Origin: Acidobacteriota bacterium
GTDB lineage: Bacteria; Acidobacteriota; Vicinamibacteria; Vicinamibacterales; Fen-181
Assembly (NCBI GenBank): GCA_017883185.1
Contig: JADGOB010000027.1
Span: 1-36,027 of the forward strand
Length of the DNA: 36,027 nt
Reading direction: 5' to 3'
Part shown: positions 1 to 8,573 of the stretch, piece by piece
Layout: each line of letters opens with the position of its first letter
Position numbering within the stretch: position 1 is the first letter of the stretch
Program-made: the position numbers and the translations under genes
The notes under the pieces: generated by a model
What the model saw: only the letters and a program-made list of their open reading frames with translations
What the model was told of the DNA's origin: nothing
Databases searched by the model: none

Positions 1-2
1 CC

Positions 3-65
3 TACCAGCACTTCTACGACGCGTACTTCGGAGAGGGCCGGAGCATCTACACGACGGCCGCGTAG
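3..65 (+). CDS. C-terminal end of an unidentified protein (partial)
   Basis: An open frame enters from the left edge and ends at TAG 63-65. Only 20 residues are visible, ending in GRSIYTTAA; they are rich in Tyr and Phe. The stretch reads like the tail of a folded protein rather than random GC-rich sequence, but it is too short to assign to a family. The next plausible start is more than 140 bases downstream, so it is probably the last gene of its transcript. Confidence 0.45.
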   Translation, partial: YQHFYDAYFGEGRSIYTTAA

Positions 66-211
66 AACCCGCAAAGGCCCAGACCACGGTTCGTTCCGAC
101 CGACGTGGTGAAGACGTGAGACGGCGGCGGCGGAATTGCCGAGGGTTCCGTCTGACGAAGGCGCTTCGGCCAAGCGGCAGACCGCAGCACCGAACAGATG
201 ATAGCCAACCT

Positions 212-970
212 ATGCCTGACGAACGCTCCGGAGTGTCGGTCGTGAGGGATCACTGGCGGTCCTTCGTCGCTGCCACCGCTGGCTGGGCGATTGGCGTGAC
301 GATCAGCGTGGTGCTGTTTTCCTCCGACCGATGGGACGCCGTGCGGAAATGGTCTGAGTTCTACGTCCTTGCAGCCACGCTAATCGGGCTCTGGCGGTAC
401 ATCCACTGGACCGCAAAGAGCGTCCTCCTACAGAAAGCGAGCATAGATCGTCAGTCCCGCCCTTTACCTGTTGTGGAGCGCATCGAGCAGGAATCCCAAC
501 GCGCAAACGTCCACTTCTATGCTGCGAACATTGGCCCGGCGGGAGTTGCGACCAATGTGGCGCTGCTTGTGGAAACTGAACTGGACCAGCCTGCTGAGCA
601 GAAGGAGCCGCCGCAGAGAGTCTTCGCCAAATTCCTGCTGAATCCGCTGGGAAGTCAACAGCGGATGTTGTTGCCCGACAGGGCCGAGACGCCGTTTCGC
701 GATGGAGTCGAAGTGCTCTTTGCGTTGATTGGCGAGGGCGCAATCGCGGGCTCGGTGTTTCGGACATTCGGGGTCTACAGGGGCGGGGGAACGATGGGGG
801 TGCCGACGGTGCTGCGCCACGTTCACGACGAGGCGGCCTTCGTCGGTAACCTCGAAGACCACTTGGATCTTCATCACGAGGAGCTACACGGTCCCCTAGT
901 CGAATTGCGGGCGGACGTGCTTGAGCGCCAACGACGGCAGCCGCGATCCGACGGAAAGGGCCTCTCCTAG
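212..970 (+). CDS. hypothetical two-helix membrane protein
   Basis: I do not recognise this 252-residue protein. I chose the ATG at 212 because the frame upstream of it (from 116) encodes an Arg-rich stretch unlike a real N-terminus. Two hydrophobic segments lie near residues 15-33 (FVAATAGWAIGVTISVVLF) and 47-63, separated by a short charged loop. A soluble domain of about 180 residues follows. It contains FYAANIGPAGVATNVAL, which resembles the beta-sandwich repeats seen after paired helices in many uncharacterised membrane proteins. The last 40 residues are rich in Arg, His and Glu and look less protein-like, so a late frameshift is possible. No ribosome-binding site stands out. It has no functional link to the neighbouring broken nuclease gene that I can see. 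Confidence 0.5.
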   Translation: MPDERSGVSVVRDHWRSFVAATAGWAIGVTISVVLFSSDRWDAVRKWSEFYVLAATLIGLWRYIHWTAKSVLLQKASIDRQSRPLPVVERIEQESQRANVHFYAANIGPAGVATNVALLVETELDQPAEQKEPPQRVFAKFLLNPLGSQQRMLLPDRAETPFRDGVEVLFALIGEGAIAGSVFRTFGVYRGGGTMGVPTVLRHVHDEAAFVGNLEDHLDLHHEELHGPLVELRADVLERQRRQPRSDGKGLS

Positions 971-1171
971 TGGCTCCGGGGCCGTGGCTCGTGCTCAGTC
1001 AATCAGTATGGACCACACCCCTGTGTCGTAGGTAGTTGAAGCCCCCAAGGTGTCGGCAAACGCGCTGCGGACGGCATGTGAAGCAGACCGGTTGGCCGCC
1101 GAACCCCCTTATCCACCAGGTAGGCTGTGGTCGCCGAATGTCGGTTCTGCCCTGACGAAGGGACGTGCGAC

Positions 1172-1835
1172 ATGATCCTGAATGATCTGTTGCTCAACAA
1201 GGGCATCGATCCACAGACGGTGTTGGTATTCCGCCATCGACATCACGAGCCGCAACTCAACAAGGTGCTTCCGTGGCTGGCTGCCGAGCAACCAGAGGTA
1301 TTCAACGCCTACCAGCAGACGCAGGGAGAGAAGGCCGAAAAGGCGATGTCTGCGGCCTCCTACGTCGCGTCATTCATCGGGCACGCGGCTGGAAAGGCGC
1401 TGTTCATCGGGTTGTACTCAATCGGCGCGTCGAGACCCCTGACACGCGCGGAATACCGGCAGGTTCCGGCCCACATTGAGTTGGAGAAGTTTGGCGCGAG
1501 AGGATTCACCGCGGATGACCCTCGCTCATCTGTTCTCTGGTTCGACCTCGCGCCGACACCGTTTCACGCTGAGTGGAAGGGCAAACTCATTGTGGACTGG
1601 CGGCTACGTGGGGACCGCTTACGGTGGCAACAACCTCCTCGGCCGATGGCTGAACTACACAGCCTCGGGGTACGGGGGGAATAGCCTGCTCCGCCAGCGT
1701 GATCCCCGACACTTCCGATTCAGCATCCTGCAGCGGGTGTCGCCGGATATGCACGCCGACGACGTGATCCGGCTGGAGGGAACATGGAAGGACCGTCTCC
1801 ACGCGCGGCAGCCGTACGGCCTGAACGAGAACTGA
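1172..1835 (+). pseudogene. GIY-YIG nuclease family gene with an internal frameshifting deletion
   Basis: Two reading frames together look like one GIY-YIG family protein. The first part (ATG 1172 to about 1598) starts MILNDLLLNKGIDPQ and includes LPWLAAEQPEVFNAYQQTQ and ALFIGLYSIGAS. It ends with WFDLAPTPFHAEWKGKLIVDW. The second part (about 1599-1835, in another frame) starts GGYVGTAYGGNNLLGRW and ends with DVIRLEGTWKDRLHARQPYG. It carries the YVG half of the motif and a Glu-containing helix. From memory of the family, roughly 60-70 residues that normally sit between the halves, including the GIY half of the motif, are absent. The frames meet near 1598-1602. Both halves keep good family wording, so the damage is recent or is an assembly error. 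An upstream in-frame ATG at 1127 precedes residues that do not fit the family. Confidence 0.75.
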
Positions 1836-1850
1836 GGTGGGGACTTGTGG

Positions 1851-1870
1851 TGAGCGGAGCGAGCCGCTCA
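1851..1870. other. short perfect hairpin after the broken nuclease gene
   Basis: TGAGCGG and CCGCTCA (1851-1857 and 1864-1870) form a 7-bp stem around the loop AGCGAG. It sits 15 bases after the stop of the nuclease pseudogene and 10 bases before the tandem array. There is no T-tract, so it would be at best a weak terminator for the upstream gene. Confidence 0.35.
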
Positions 1871-1880
1871 ATGCGCGGGC

Positions 1881-2190
1881 CCTCATCGCCAGTTCCGACC
1901 CCTCATCGTCAGCACCGACTCTTCATCGTCAGTTCCGACCCCTCATCGTCAGCACCGACTCTTCATCGTCAGCACCGACTCTTCATCGTCAGCACCGACC
2001 CTTCATCGTCAGCACCGACCCTTCATCGTCAGCACCGACCCTTCATCGTCAGCACCGACCCTTCATCGTCAGCACCGACTCTTCATCGTCAGCACCGACC
2101 CTTCATCGTCAGTTCCGACCCTTCATCGCCAGTTCCGACCCTTCATCGTCAGCACCGACCCTTCATCGTCAGTTCCGATCCTTCATCGTC
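1881..2190. repeat. tandem array of fifteen 20-bp units plus a partial unit
   Basis: Fifteen consecutive 20-bp units fill 1881-2180, followed by the first 10 bases of a sixteenth. The plus-strand unit is CTTCATCGTCAGCACCGACC. The variable positions are base 2 (C or T), base 9 (T or C), bases 13-14 (CA or TT), base 19 (C, or T in the last full unit) and base 20 (C or T). The units are contiguous with no spacers, so this is not a CRISPR array. The last full unit and the partial unit overlap the stop and final codons of the histidine kinase on the minus strand. Read on that strand, every unit repeats a version of those codons including the TGA. Long open frames across the array on the plus strand are artefacts of the repetition. 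Confidence 0.97.
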
Positions 2191-5100
2191 GCGACAGGAA
2201 GCGTGAGCGTCACGCACGTGCCCCGGCCGTGTTCACTCGCGACGGCAATCGTTCCGCCATTCAGCTCGACGTTTCGCCGCGCGATCGAGAGGCCAAGGCC
2301 GGTCCCGACGGCCTTGGTGGAGAAGTACGGCTCGAACAGCCGTCGAAGGGCCTCGTCGTCCATTCCAACACCTGTATCCGTCAGCGTCAGTTCCACCGAG
2401 GCGCCCTCGATCTGCCGGGCGGCTATCGTCACCCTGCCCCCGCCGGGCATCGCGTGCAGCGCGTTGTCGATGATGTTGGTCAGGGCGCGGCCGATCAGCG
2501 TGCGGTCGATGAGCAGCTTTGGGATCCTGGCGTCGATCTCCCGCGCGAACAGCCATCGGTCGCTGGCCCCGGCCTCGTAGGGTCGGACCACCTCGTCCAC
2601 TAGTTCGGGAAGATCCGCGGGCGCGAGCCGCGCGCTCGGTGACGAAGCGAAGCTGGAGAACTCGGATGCAATCTGGCGAAGCAGGCGGACCTGCGAAAGG
2701 ATCGAATCAACGCATCCTTCGAGAACCGGTCCGAGCGGCTTGCCGCGGTCGGCGTGGACACGCCGGAGATGCTCCGCGGACAGCTGGATGGGTGTGAGCG
2801 GATTCTTGATGTCGTGCGCGACCTGTCGCGCCATCTCGGCCCATGCCTCGAGACGGTGCGTGCGCTCGAGTTCCCCCCGCTGACGGAGGAGTTCGGCCGA
2901 CATCCGGTTGAACGCTTCGACCAGCCGCCGCAGTTCGTCTGACGAGGTCGCGGCCACCCGGGCGTCGAAATCGCCCCGGGCGATCCGTCGGGTCGCGCGC
3001 GTGAGGCGGTTGACCGGATCGGCAATGCGCTCGGCCATCGGATATCCAACCGCCGCGCCGATCAGGATGAACAACATGGCCGCGAGCACGATGCGGCGGT
3101 TCAAGTCGTCGATCTCGCGCTCGATCTCCTGTTGCCGGAGGGTCAACGGTACCGTGAGGATGGCATCCCGGTCCGCGGCCCTGAGCGGGGCGGCGGCCAC
3201 CATGTATCGGAACCCGGCCGCCTGTTCCTCGGCGATCACGAGTGGCATCCGGTCGAGCACGATCGCTCGATACACGTCGGCGGGGGTGCGGGCGGGGAGG
3301 AGTCCCGAGGCGAACAGGTCGCGCTCGCTCGTGGCCTGCAGCCGCGCGCCGCTGAAGATGTTGACGTCCTGGCCGACCACCCGGCTCAGCCCGACCATCG
3401 CGTCGTCGCTGAGCGTCGCCCGGGGTTGTACCCGGTAGTCCTCGATGATCTGGCGAGCGATCACCGTCGTCTTGTGGGCTGCGGATTCGACGTCGTGGCG
3501 GAGGCGATCGGCGATGTAGACCCTGGTCACGAGGGCCAGGGTGACGACCGGGATCACCGAGGCCGCGACAAACGCCAGGAACAGCTTGCGGTAAAAACTC
3601 TCGCGGATCTCGCGGAGAAACGCGCGGCCCGAGCGGATCCGCCGTGCGCCAATCGCTTGGAAGAGCGCGGCGCCCGACAGGATGCCGAAATAGGCGAGCG
3701 CCACGAGCACGGTCAGTTCGGCCAGGTTGATGAAGTGGCCGATCGGCGGGATCAGCGGGTAGCCCAGCGCGTAGAACCCGGAGCGGTCGTTCTCGATGTA
3801 CACGTGGTAGTCCACGCCTCCGAGGCTCAACCGTGTCCAGAACGGCCGGCGCGAGTCATAGATTCTTCCGAACAGGCCGTCGTCGATCGGCCAGGCGCTG
3901 TTGCCCGACACGTAGAGCGGTGTCCGGCTCCACCCGTAGACGACGAACTCGATGTCCCGACCGCGCAACTCCTCGCGGCGACTCGCCGATTGCCCGCGTA
4001 GCAGTTCCAGGTACGGGTTCTGGGACGAGATGAAGGACATCGTGCTGTTGTCGAGGATCACGTGAATAACGATCGTCCCGAGTACGCTGCCGTCTCGGCC
4101 GCAGACATTGCGTCCGGCGTGCAGCAACTGCCGTTCGTGCGAGCCGAACTGGCTGATCTGGCCGAACGTTCGCCAGGAACAGCTATCCTCGCGCCAGAGC
4201 TGGGCGGTCGTTTCCTCCGGCAGATTGAGGGCGAACCGGCTGACGAGCATCTGGGCGCTGTTGTACAACTCGATGGCCGACGAGACCCGGTAGCGCTCGA
4301 GCGCCGTTCCCTGCCACATGAGGAAGGCGCTGTCGGTCCGGACGTTCGTGCCCGGCGCGGGCGCCGGCACTGACAGGTACGCCTGGAGCGCCGCCTCGCG
4401 CCCGTCGATTTCCGCCTGCGCGGCACGCAGGCGCATCTGGAGGCTCTCGCGCTGGTCGAGCACTTCCGGGCCGTAGTCCGTTTCGACGATCCGCCGCCGG
4501 GCCCCTTCTTCGAAGAACACCAGCGACGGATACATGACGGTCGCGGGCGCGAGCAGGGCGAAGAATGCCACCACTAGCCGGTACCCCTGCGAGGCGTGAC
4601 GCAGGCGGATCAGGCCGCGCGGGCCGAAGAGCGCGGCGGCCGCGATGGCGCCGACGATCAACAGCGCCTCGATGCGCGGGAGGTCACTGAGCAGTCCGCT
4701 CCATGCCCATGCCCAGACCGTGGCGACCGGCAGCCCCCAGGACAGCACCAACAACAGCGCGACGCGGAGATCGCCCTGCCGGGACCGCCAGCGCGCGAAG
4801 AGCAGCCGCCACGCGAGCACGAGCGCCCACGCGAGCGCCGCGTGGAAGCAGACAAGGCCGAGCGCCATCGTCATCCGGTCCGTTTGCCACGGGTGCGGCG
4901 AGAAATGGAGGATATCGACGGTCGATCGTCGGAACGTCTCGGCCAGGAACCGCTCGTAGCCGATGACGATCAGCGCGAGGGCGGCCCCGCCGGCGGCCTG
5001 CGACAGGAGAAACGCCCATGAAGGTCTACGGCCGTTCAACACGGCCTGCCGGTGGCCGCGATAGAGCTGGCGGCGGCGCTCGATCGCCCCGGCAACCAAC

Positions 5101-6149
5101 GCGACCACCGCGAGCGCGGCCAGGGCCGTCAGGAGGAAATCGGCCGGATGCCGCATGACGATGCCCAGACGCGGCCAGTGATACACGTCGGGAGACAGCA
5201 CGGGCGTTAGGCCCACCGGCAGGGCGAGTCCCAGGAGCAACCGTGCGAGGACGACGAGGCCGACGGCCACGGCGGTGGCTGTCAGGTAGGCACGCCGGGC
5301 GCGCGCCAGAGCCCGCCGGTCGAGGACCGGACCCACCAGCAGCAGCGTCGTCAACGCCAGCACGACGACTACGAGGCTGAGCACGACCTGGCGGTGCTCC
5401 TGACGCGCCCGGACCAGCGACGCCGGATCCACGCTCGCCTCCACGAGGAGCTCGCCGGACGGCGACCAGATCACGAAACTGAAAGGGCGGACGTGCTCGC
5501 CCGCGCCCTCGTATCGGGTCCGGAGCGAAACGGGAGCCAGGGACGTCTCGATGCTGAATCGCTCGGATGAGGCGTTGCCGACCGTGGCCTGTTCGGAGAA
5601 CAGGCGCTCGGCCGCAACCACACCGAGCCGGGTCGGTGTTCGACCACCTCCGGCATTGAGGGGTTGCAGTTTCACGAGCCGGAAACCGAGTGGACCCGGC
5701 GCGACGAACAGCGCGGCTGGGCCGGAAATCCGGTCGAATCCCTGCGCAACACCGCCGCGCTGTCCCCCGGTCAGCTCCGACGGCCGTCCCGCCCAGGCCA
5801 GGGGAGTGCCGTCAGCGGCGTACACGGTGATGGCCGACGGTTCCGAGACGTCGGTGCCGATCAACTGCGCTGCTCGCTGGAACAAGGGCCGAAGGTCGCG
5901 TTCTTCGGGAGGCTGGCGCAGGATCGGCTCGGCGGTGGCGGCGGCGGCCTGGGCCACGCGGCTGAGCGACGAGGACATCCGTTCGAATTGGGACCGCACG
6001 TCCTGCTCGACCCTCGAGTAGGCGGCTTGGGCATCGGCGCCAAGGCGGGCCCGCTCCGCGACCCAGCCGCCCGCGGCCACGAGGGCAGCGCACGCGAGGC
6101 CGAGGGAGGTGATCAGGAGAGCGCGCCGCCGCCGTAGGTCGAGACGCAT
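2169..6149 (-). CDS. large NtrY-like transmembrane sensor histidine kinase
   Basis: This 1326-residue membrane kinase should autophosphorylate and pass phosphate to a response regulator. A first helix (about 10-30) is followed by a roughly 220-residue extracytoplasmic region. A cluster of about eight hydrophobic segments follows (254-273, 290-310, 338-356, 380-397, 427-449, 462-480, 493-508, 523-541), then a second sensor region, further helices near 800 and 840, and a third small sensor region. The C-terminus is canonical: HAMP (IADPVNRLTRATRRIARGDF), H-box EMARQVAHDIKNPLTPI with His1112, N-box NIIDNALHAM, and G-boxes DTGVGMD and GTGLGLSIA. The H-box wording is NtrY-like, but NtrY proteins are usually near 750 residues; the extra length is the N-terminal helix cluster. 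No response regulator lies downstream, where a repeat array and a pseudogene are found instead. Its stop codon lies inside the repeat array. Confidence 0.9.
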   Translation of the reverse strand: MRLDLRRRRALLITSLGLACAALVAAGGWVAERARLGADAQAAYSRVEQDVRSQFERMSSSLSRVAQAAAATAEPILRQPPEERDLRPLFQRAAQLIGTDVSEPSAITVYAADGTPLAWAGRPSELTGGQRGGVAQGFDRISGPAALFVAPGPLGFRLVKLQPLNAGGGRTPTRLGVVAAERLFSEQATVGNASSERFSIETSLAPVSLRTRYEGAGEHVRPFSFVIWSPSGELLVEASVDPASLVRARQEHRQVVLSLVVVVLALTTLLLVGPVLDRRALARARRAYLTATAVAVGLVVLARLLLGLALPVGLTPVLSPDVYHWPRLGIVMRHPADFLLTALAALAVVALVAGAIERRRQLYRGHRQAVLNGRRPSWAFLLSQAAGGAALALIVIGYERFLAETFRRSTVDILHFSPHPWQTDRMTMALGLVCFHAALAWALVLAWRLLFARWRSRQGDLRVALLLVLSWGLPVATVWAWAWSGLLSDLPRIEALLIVGAIAAAALFGPRGLIRLRHASQGYRLVVAFFALLAPATVMYPSLVFFEEGARRRIVETDYGPEVLDQRESLQMRLRAAQAEIDGREAALQAYLSVPAPAPGTNVRTDSAFLMWQGTALERYRVSSAIELYNSAQMLVSRFALNLPEETTAQLWREDSCSWRTFGQISQFGSHERQLLHAGRNVCGRDGSVLGTIVIHVILDNSTMSFISSQNPYLELLRGQSASRREELRGRDIEFVVYGWSRTPLYVSGNSAWPIDDGLFGRIYDSRRPFWTRLSLGGVDYHVYIENDRSGFYALGYPLIPPIGHFINLAELTVLVALAYFGILSGAALFQAIGARRIRSGRAFLREIRESFYRKLFLAFVAASVIPVVTLALVTRVYIADRLRHDVESAAHKTTVIARQIIEDYRVQPRATLSDDAMVGLSRVVGQDVNIFSGARLQATSERDLFASGLLPARTPADVYRAIVLDRMPLVIAEEQAAGFRYMVAAAPLRAADRDAILTVPLTLRQQEIEREIDDLNRRIVLAAMLFILIGAAVGYPMAERIADPVNRLTRATRRIARGDFDARVAATSSDELRRLVEAFNRMSAELLRQRGELERTHRLEAWAEMARQVAHDIKNPLTPIQLSAEHLRRVHADRGKPLGPVLEGCVDSILSQVRLLRQIASEFSSFASSPSARLAPADLPELVDEVVRPYEAGASDRWLFAREIDARIPKLLIDRTLIGRALTNIIDNALHAMPGGGRVTIAARQIEGASVELTLTDTGVGMDDEALRRLFEPYFSTKAVGTGLGLSIARRNVELNGGTIAVASEHGRGTCVTLTLPVATMKDRN

Positions 6150-6202
6150 GTGATGAGGTCAGCATACGTCAGGAGGGAGGCGGAGAAAAGGGGTCGCTTC
6201 AG

Positions 6203-6211
6203 TGGTATAGT
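6203..6211 (+). promoter_or_regulatory. candidate extended -10 promoter for the 6277 gene
   Basis: TGGTATAGT has the TGn extension followed by TATAGT, five of six matches to TATAAT. No convincing -35 is present at 16-18 bp upstream, which is tolerated by extended -10 promoters. It lies in the divergent spacer between the histidine kinase and the membrane protein and would give a leader of about 60 nt. It is a motif match only. Confidence 0.4.
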
Positions 6212-6276
6212 GTGCGGGCGGTTAGCGCGCAGCCGGCCCGCGCGCCCGCTGCGTTCACCGGGCCGCACTCCCGCAC

Positions 6277-7269
6277 ATGACCCATCCCGGGAAGGCTCGG
6301 ACGGCACTCAAGCGTGGCTCGCTGATGGCGGCCGCCAATTGGCAGGTCGTGGTCATCCAGTCTGTCGCCGACACCACTTTCAAGCTCCTCCTTGCCGTGC
6401 CCGTTGTCGGCGGAGCGGTCCTCGTGACCACGCTGTTGGGCCAGGACTCGAGTGACGTGCTGGCGGGCGACCTCCGGGAGATCCTGATTGGCGTCGCCGC
6501 CACGCTGGCCGCACGGCCGCTGGCGCTGGCGTCTTACGTGTTCGGCCTCGTCCTGGTGCTTGCCGGCGGCGCGGTGCTGATGTTCCTCGTGAAAGGGGGC
6601 ACTGTCGCGGTCCTCGTCCTTGCCGATCGTGTGGGCGGCCCGGTGGAACGTCCACCGCTGCGCATGGCGGGTGTCCGCCGGGCGATCCAGTTCTCGATCG
6701 AGACCTTCACGGGCGGCGCGGCCCGGCTCTTCCGCCGGTACCTCTCCCTTGGCATTATCCTGACTGTCGTGTACGCAATCGTCGCGGCCCTGTCTCTGCT
6801 CCTGGCGTATGGGCTGTACCGGCTCGGTGGCGACCGGCCTCTCCTGCTGGGCTCGGTGGCGGCGCTCGCGATCAGCCTGTTCGTGGCCCTGGTGACCATC
6901 GTGAACGTCCTCTACCTGCTCGCGCAGATCGTGGTGGCCGTCCACGACGGCAAGGTCGGAGCCGCGATTCGCGACGTGAGCCGGTTCGTGCGAGGGGAAT
7001 TCTGGAAACTCTCTCGCGTGTTTGGCGTGACCGTTCTCCTGCTGGTGCTGGGCATGATTCTATCGGTCGCGGCCACGTGGGGCTTCTATCTCATCGCATA
7101 CGTACCGCTGGCGGGTCTCATCGTGCTGCCCCTGCAACTGGGTGCCTGGTTGCTGCGTAACCTCCTGTTCCAATACCTTGGGCTGACCGTGCTGTCCGCG
7201 TACCTGTCCCTTTACCGATCGTTCGTCGGGGACGTGGCGGACACCGGGGCGGTCCCATCTTCCCGATGA
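6277..7269 (+). CDS. multi-pass membrane protein of unknown function
   Basis: I do not recognise this 330-residue protein. It has six or more hydrophobic segments, near residues 32-55, 70-105, 155-180, 187-217, 247-270 and 275-310, including long runs such as VFGLVLVLAGGAVLMFLV. It has no obvious catalytic motif, binding loop or ATPase signature. The overall pattern resembles generic bacterial membrane proteins with amphipathic linkers rather than a known transporter. The stop codon overlaps the start of the downstream aminotransferase (ATGA at 7266-7269), so the two are translationally coupled and probably work in the same process or share regulation. An in-frame ATG at 6325 (MAAANWQV) is an alternative start. 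Confidence 0.7.
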   Translation: MTHPGKARTALKRGSLMAAANWQVVVIQSVADTTFKLLLAVPVVGGAVLVTTLLGQDSSDVLAGDLREILIGVAATLAARPLALASYVFGLVLVLAGGAVLMFLVKGGTVAVLVLADRVGGPVERPPLRMAGVRRAIQFSIETFTGGAARLFRRYLSLGIILTVVYAIVAALSLLLAYGLYRLGGDRPLLLGSVAALAISLFVALVTIVNVLYLLAQIVVAVHDGKVGAAIRDVSRFVRGEFWKLSRVFGVTVLLLVLGMILSVAATWGFYLIAYVPLAGLIVLPLQLGAWLLRNLLFQYLGLTVLSAYLSLYRSFVGDVADTGAVPSSR

Positions 7270-8522
7270 GCCACGCCATGATTGACTACGATCGCTTTCT
7301 CTCGAAAGCCGCGCTGAAATCCCAGGGCTCGGCGATCCGCAAGATGGGCGTGATGGCGGTGCGCGTGCCCGACATGATCTCGTTTGCCCCCGGGTACCCG
7401 GATCCGGCGGTATACGCCTGGGAGGAGTTCCGCGAGATCGCATCGGAGCTGTTGACGGGACGGGACGGGACGGTGCTGCAGTACGGGCCCACGCGCGGGC
7501 ACAAGCCGCTCATCGAGGCCTGCCTGGAAATCCTGGCGTCTCGGGACATCAGGGCGACAATCGAGCAGGTGTTGATCACGACGGGTTCACAGCAGGGGAT
7601 CGACCTGATCGGCAGGGTCCTGCTCGATCCCGGCGATGTCGTCCTCCTCGAGTTGCCCGCCTACACCGGCGCGATCGCCGCGTTCAAGAACACCGGCGCG
7701 GCACTCGTGGGTGTCAGGCAGGAAGCGGACGGAATCGACATCGAAGACCTCGAGCGGGCCGTGGCCAGGGAGCGTGCCGCCGGGCGCACGATCCGATGCC
7801 TGTATCTCGTCCCGAATTTCCAGAACCCGACCGGCCTCCTGCTCTCGCTCGAGAAGCGGAAGCGGCTCCTGGACTGGGCGTCCCGCGCGAACCTACTGAT
7901 CGTCGAGGACGATCCCTACGGTGCGCTGTACTTCGAGGACTCGGCAACCTCAGTCGACACCCGACCCCTCAAGGCCGACGATGGGGAAGGGCGAGTGATC
8001 TACTTGAGTAGTTTCTCGAAGACCCTCGCTCCCGGCTTCCGCGTCGCGTGGATGGTGGCGCCCGAGCCGATCGCGTCGAAGCTGGACCTGTTCAAGCAGA
8101 CGCAGGACCTCATGACGCCCGCGCTCGATCAGCACGTCATCTACGAGGCGTACCGCCGAGGTATCCTGACCAGCCGGCTTCCGATGCTCCGGAAGTTCTA
8201 CCAGGAAAAGCGCACCGTCATGCAGGATGAACTGCGGGCCCAGCTGGGCGACCTGATCACCTGGCCGGAGCCGAAAGGCGGGTTCTTCCTGTGGGCCACC
8301 CTGCCGGCGCATTGCAGCACCAATGACATGCTGCCCCGTGCGATCGAGCAGCGGGTGATCTACGTGACCGGCAGCGCGTTCTTCATTGACGGCACCGGCG
8401 CCAACATCCTCCGCCTGTCGTTCTCGCTCCCCACGAAGGAGAAGATCGTCGAAGGCGTGCAGCGGCTGACGCGGGTGGTGAAGGAAGAACTGGCTGGGCA
8501 CAAGACGCCGCTGGAAATCTGA
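7266..8522 (+). CDS. PLP-dependent aminotransferase (class I/II, LysN/ARO8-like)
   Basis: This 418-residue fold-type I enzyme should transfer amino groups between an amino acid and a 2-oxo acid using pyridoxal phosphate. Visible marks are FAPGYPDP near residue 40, YGPTRGHKPLIEA (73-85), the cofactor-binding ITTGSQQGIDLI (104-115), PNFQNPTG (183-190), EDDPYGALYF (214-223) and the Schiff-base lysine Lys252 in SSFSKTLAPGFRVAW. The wording matches the 2-aminoadipate/aromatic aminotransferase group that also forms the C-terminal part of MocR regulators. There is no N-terminal helix-turn-helix, so this is an enzyme rather than a regulator. Substrate cannot be told from sequence. The start overlaps the preceding gene's stop; a second ATG at 7278 is possible. 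Confidence 0.9.
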   Translation: MSHAMIDYDRFLSKAALKSQGSAIRKMGVMAVRVPDMISFAPGYPDPAVYAWEEFREIASELLTGRDGTVLQYGPTRGHKPLIEACLEILASRDIRATIEQVLITTGSQQGIDLIGRVLLDPGDVVLLELPAYTGAIAAFKNTGAALVGVRQEADGIDIEDLERAVARERAAGRTIRCLYLVPNFQNPTGLLLSLEKRKRLLDWASRANLLIVEDDPYGALYFEDSATSVDTRPLKADDGEGRVIYLSSFSKTLAPGFRVAWMVAPEPIASKLDLFKQTQDLMTPALDQHVIYEAYRRGILTSRLPMLRKFYQEKRTVMQDELRAQLGDLITWPEPKGGFFLWATLPAHCSTNDMLPRAIEQRVIYVTGSAFFIDGTGANILRLSFSLPTKEKIVEGVQRLTRVVKEELAGHKTPLEI

Positions 8523-8573
8523 CAGCGGCCAGCAGGCGGCCGACAGCTGGCAGCCTGCCCGCGTCCAGTCCTC

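Noticed and set aside
971-1171. Possible small gene or RNA between the two leftmost genes
   Set aside because: No frame with a start, ribosome-binding site and protein-like content, and no recognisable RNA fold.
1881-2190. CRISPR array
   Set aside because: Units are contiguous, 20 bp each, with no spacers and no cas genes nearby.
1784-2580. Long plus-strand open frames across the tandem array and the kinase end
   Set aside because: They are made by the 20-bp repeat, which has no stop in these frames, and continue antisense to the histidine kinase.
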